Source: Desulfobacca sp. (GTDB lineage Bacteria > Desulfobacterota > Desulfobaccia > Desulfobaccales > Desulfobaccaceae). Taken from it: a stretch of 32,754 bases of DNA. Positions 32,703-32,754 of this stretch are shown piece after piece. Position 1 is the stretch's first letter; each line of letters opens with the position of its first letter. Location: positions 1 to 32,754 of the forward strand of contig JAQVHY010000022.1 in the NCBI GenBank assembly GCA_028695935.1, written 5' to 3'. Made by a program: the position numbers and the translations under genes. The notes below the pieces were generated by a model. That model saw only the letters and a list, made by a program, of their open reading frames with translations. It had not been told where the DNA came from and ran no database searches.

Positions 32703-32754
32703 TTAAGCCCATTTGTTGGCCCACTTGCCGTGGCGGCTTTTGGAGCGGCGGGGG
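32703..32754 (-). CDS. Possible C-terminus of a minus-strand gene, cut by the window
   Basis: From the window edge to a TAA at 32703 the minus strand reads 16 basic codons (PRRSKSRHGKWANKWA). The basic, Lys/Arg-rich tail looks coding, but 16 codons are not enough to identify it. Confidence 0.2.
   Translation of the reverse strand, partial: PRRSKSRHGKWANKWA

Overview
The window is about 32.7 kb of a moderately GC-rich bacterial chromosome. Its housekeeping proteins (ThrS, IF3, PheS, MetK, a short-type SAHase, a DnaA-like protein and PhoU) suggest a Desulfobacterota (deltaproteobacterial) sulfate-reducer or syntroph-like genome, possibly related to Desulfobacca. That placement is an impression from sequence style, not a search result. 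HypE at the left edge implies NiFe-hydrogenase maturation. Positions 2-15 match the 3' end of the Illumina adapter, so the left edge is a contig end and hypE is cut there by assembly.

Left third (1-8.7 kb): hypE (partial) and tlyA (apparent CTG start) lie on the plus strand, followed by a cluster of small palindromes. On the minus strand come an ABC-2 exporter operon ending in murI, then panE and a uridine-phosphorylase-like gene. phoU (plus) converges with a divergent dnaA-like gene (minus). Between 8.7 and 10.2 kb there is little coding; this stretch holds a terminator, a possible 60-codon gene, a good promoter and the thrS leader.

Middle (10.2-21.2 kb): the classical translation operon thrS-infC-rpmI-rplT-pheS has an attenuator-like hairpin before thrS and an AUC start for infC that overlaps the thrS end. 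pheT does not follow pheS. Instead an AT-richer, antisense restriction-modification cassette sits there: an NgoMIV-type endonuclease with an N4/N6-type DNA methyltransferase. Beyond it are pyrF, a small Xre-like regulator, and a minus-strand run of YkgJ-like protein, phosphohexomutase and M50 metalloprotease.

Right third (21.4-32.7 kb): panC-panD-metK-ahcY lie in one direction, joining pantothenate synthesis to the methionine/SAM cycle. panC is preceded by a leader with mutually exclusive terminator and antiterminator hairpins. A higBA toxin-antitoxin pair diverges from it. Then come an orphan hydantoinase-B-like gene, a PmtA-like methyltransferase, an unusual fusion of an FKBP/SlyD-like domain with a degenerate methyltransferase, an SDR-DUF2867 protein and a small zinc-ribbon HELAH metalloprotease-like protein.

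The items most worth following up are the panCD leader, the thrS leader, the restriction-modification cassette in the place of pheT, the FKBP-methyltransferase fusion, and the zinc-ribbon/HELAH mini-protein. No tRNA, rRNA, CRISPR array, transposase or prophage was seen.
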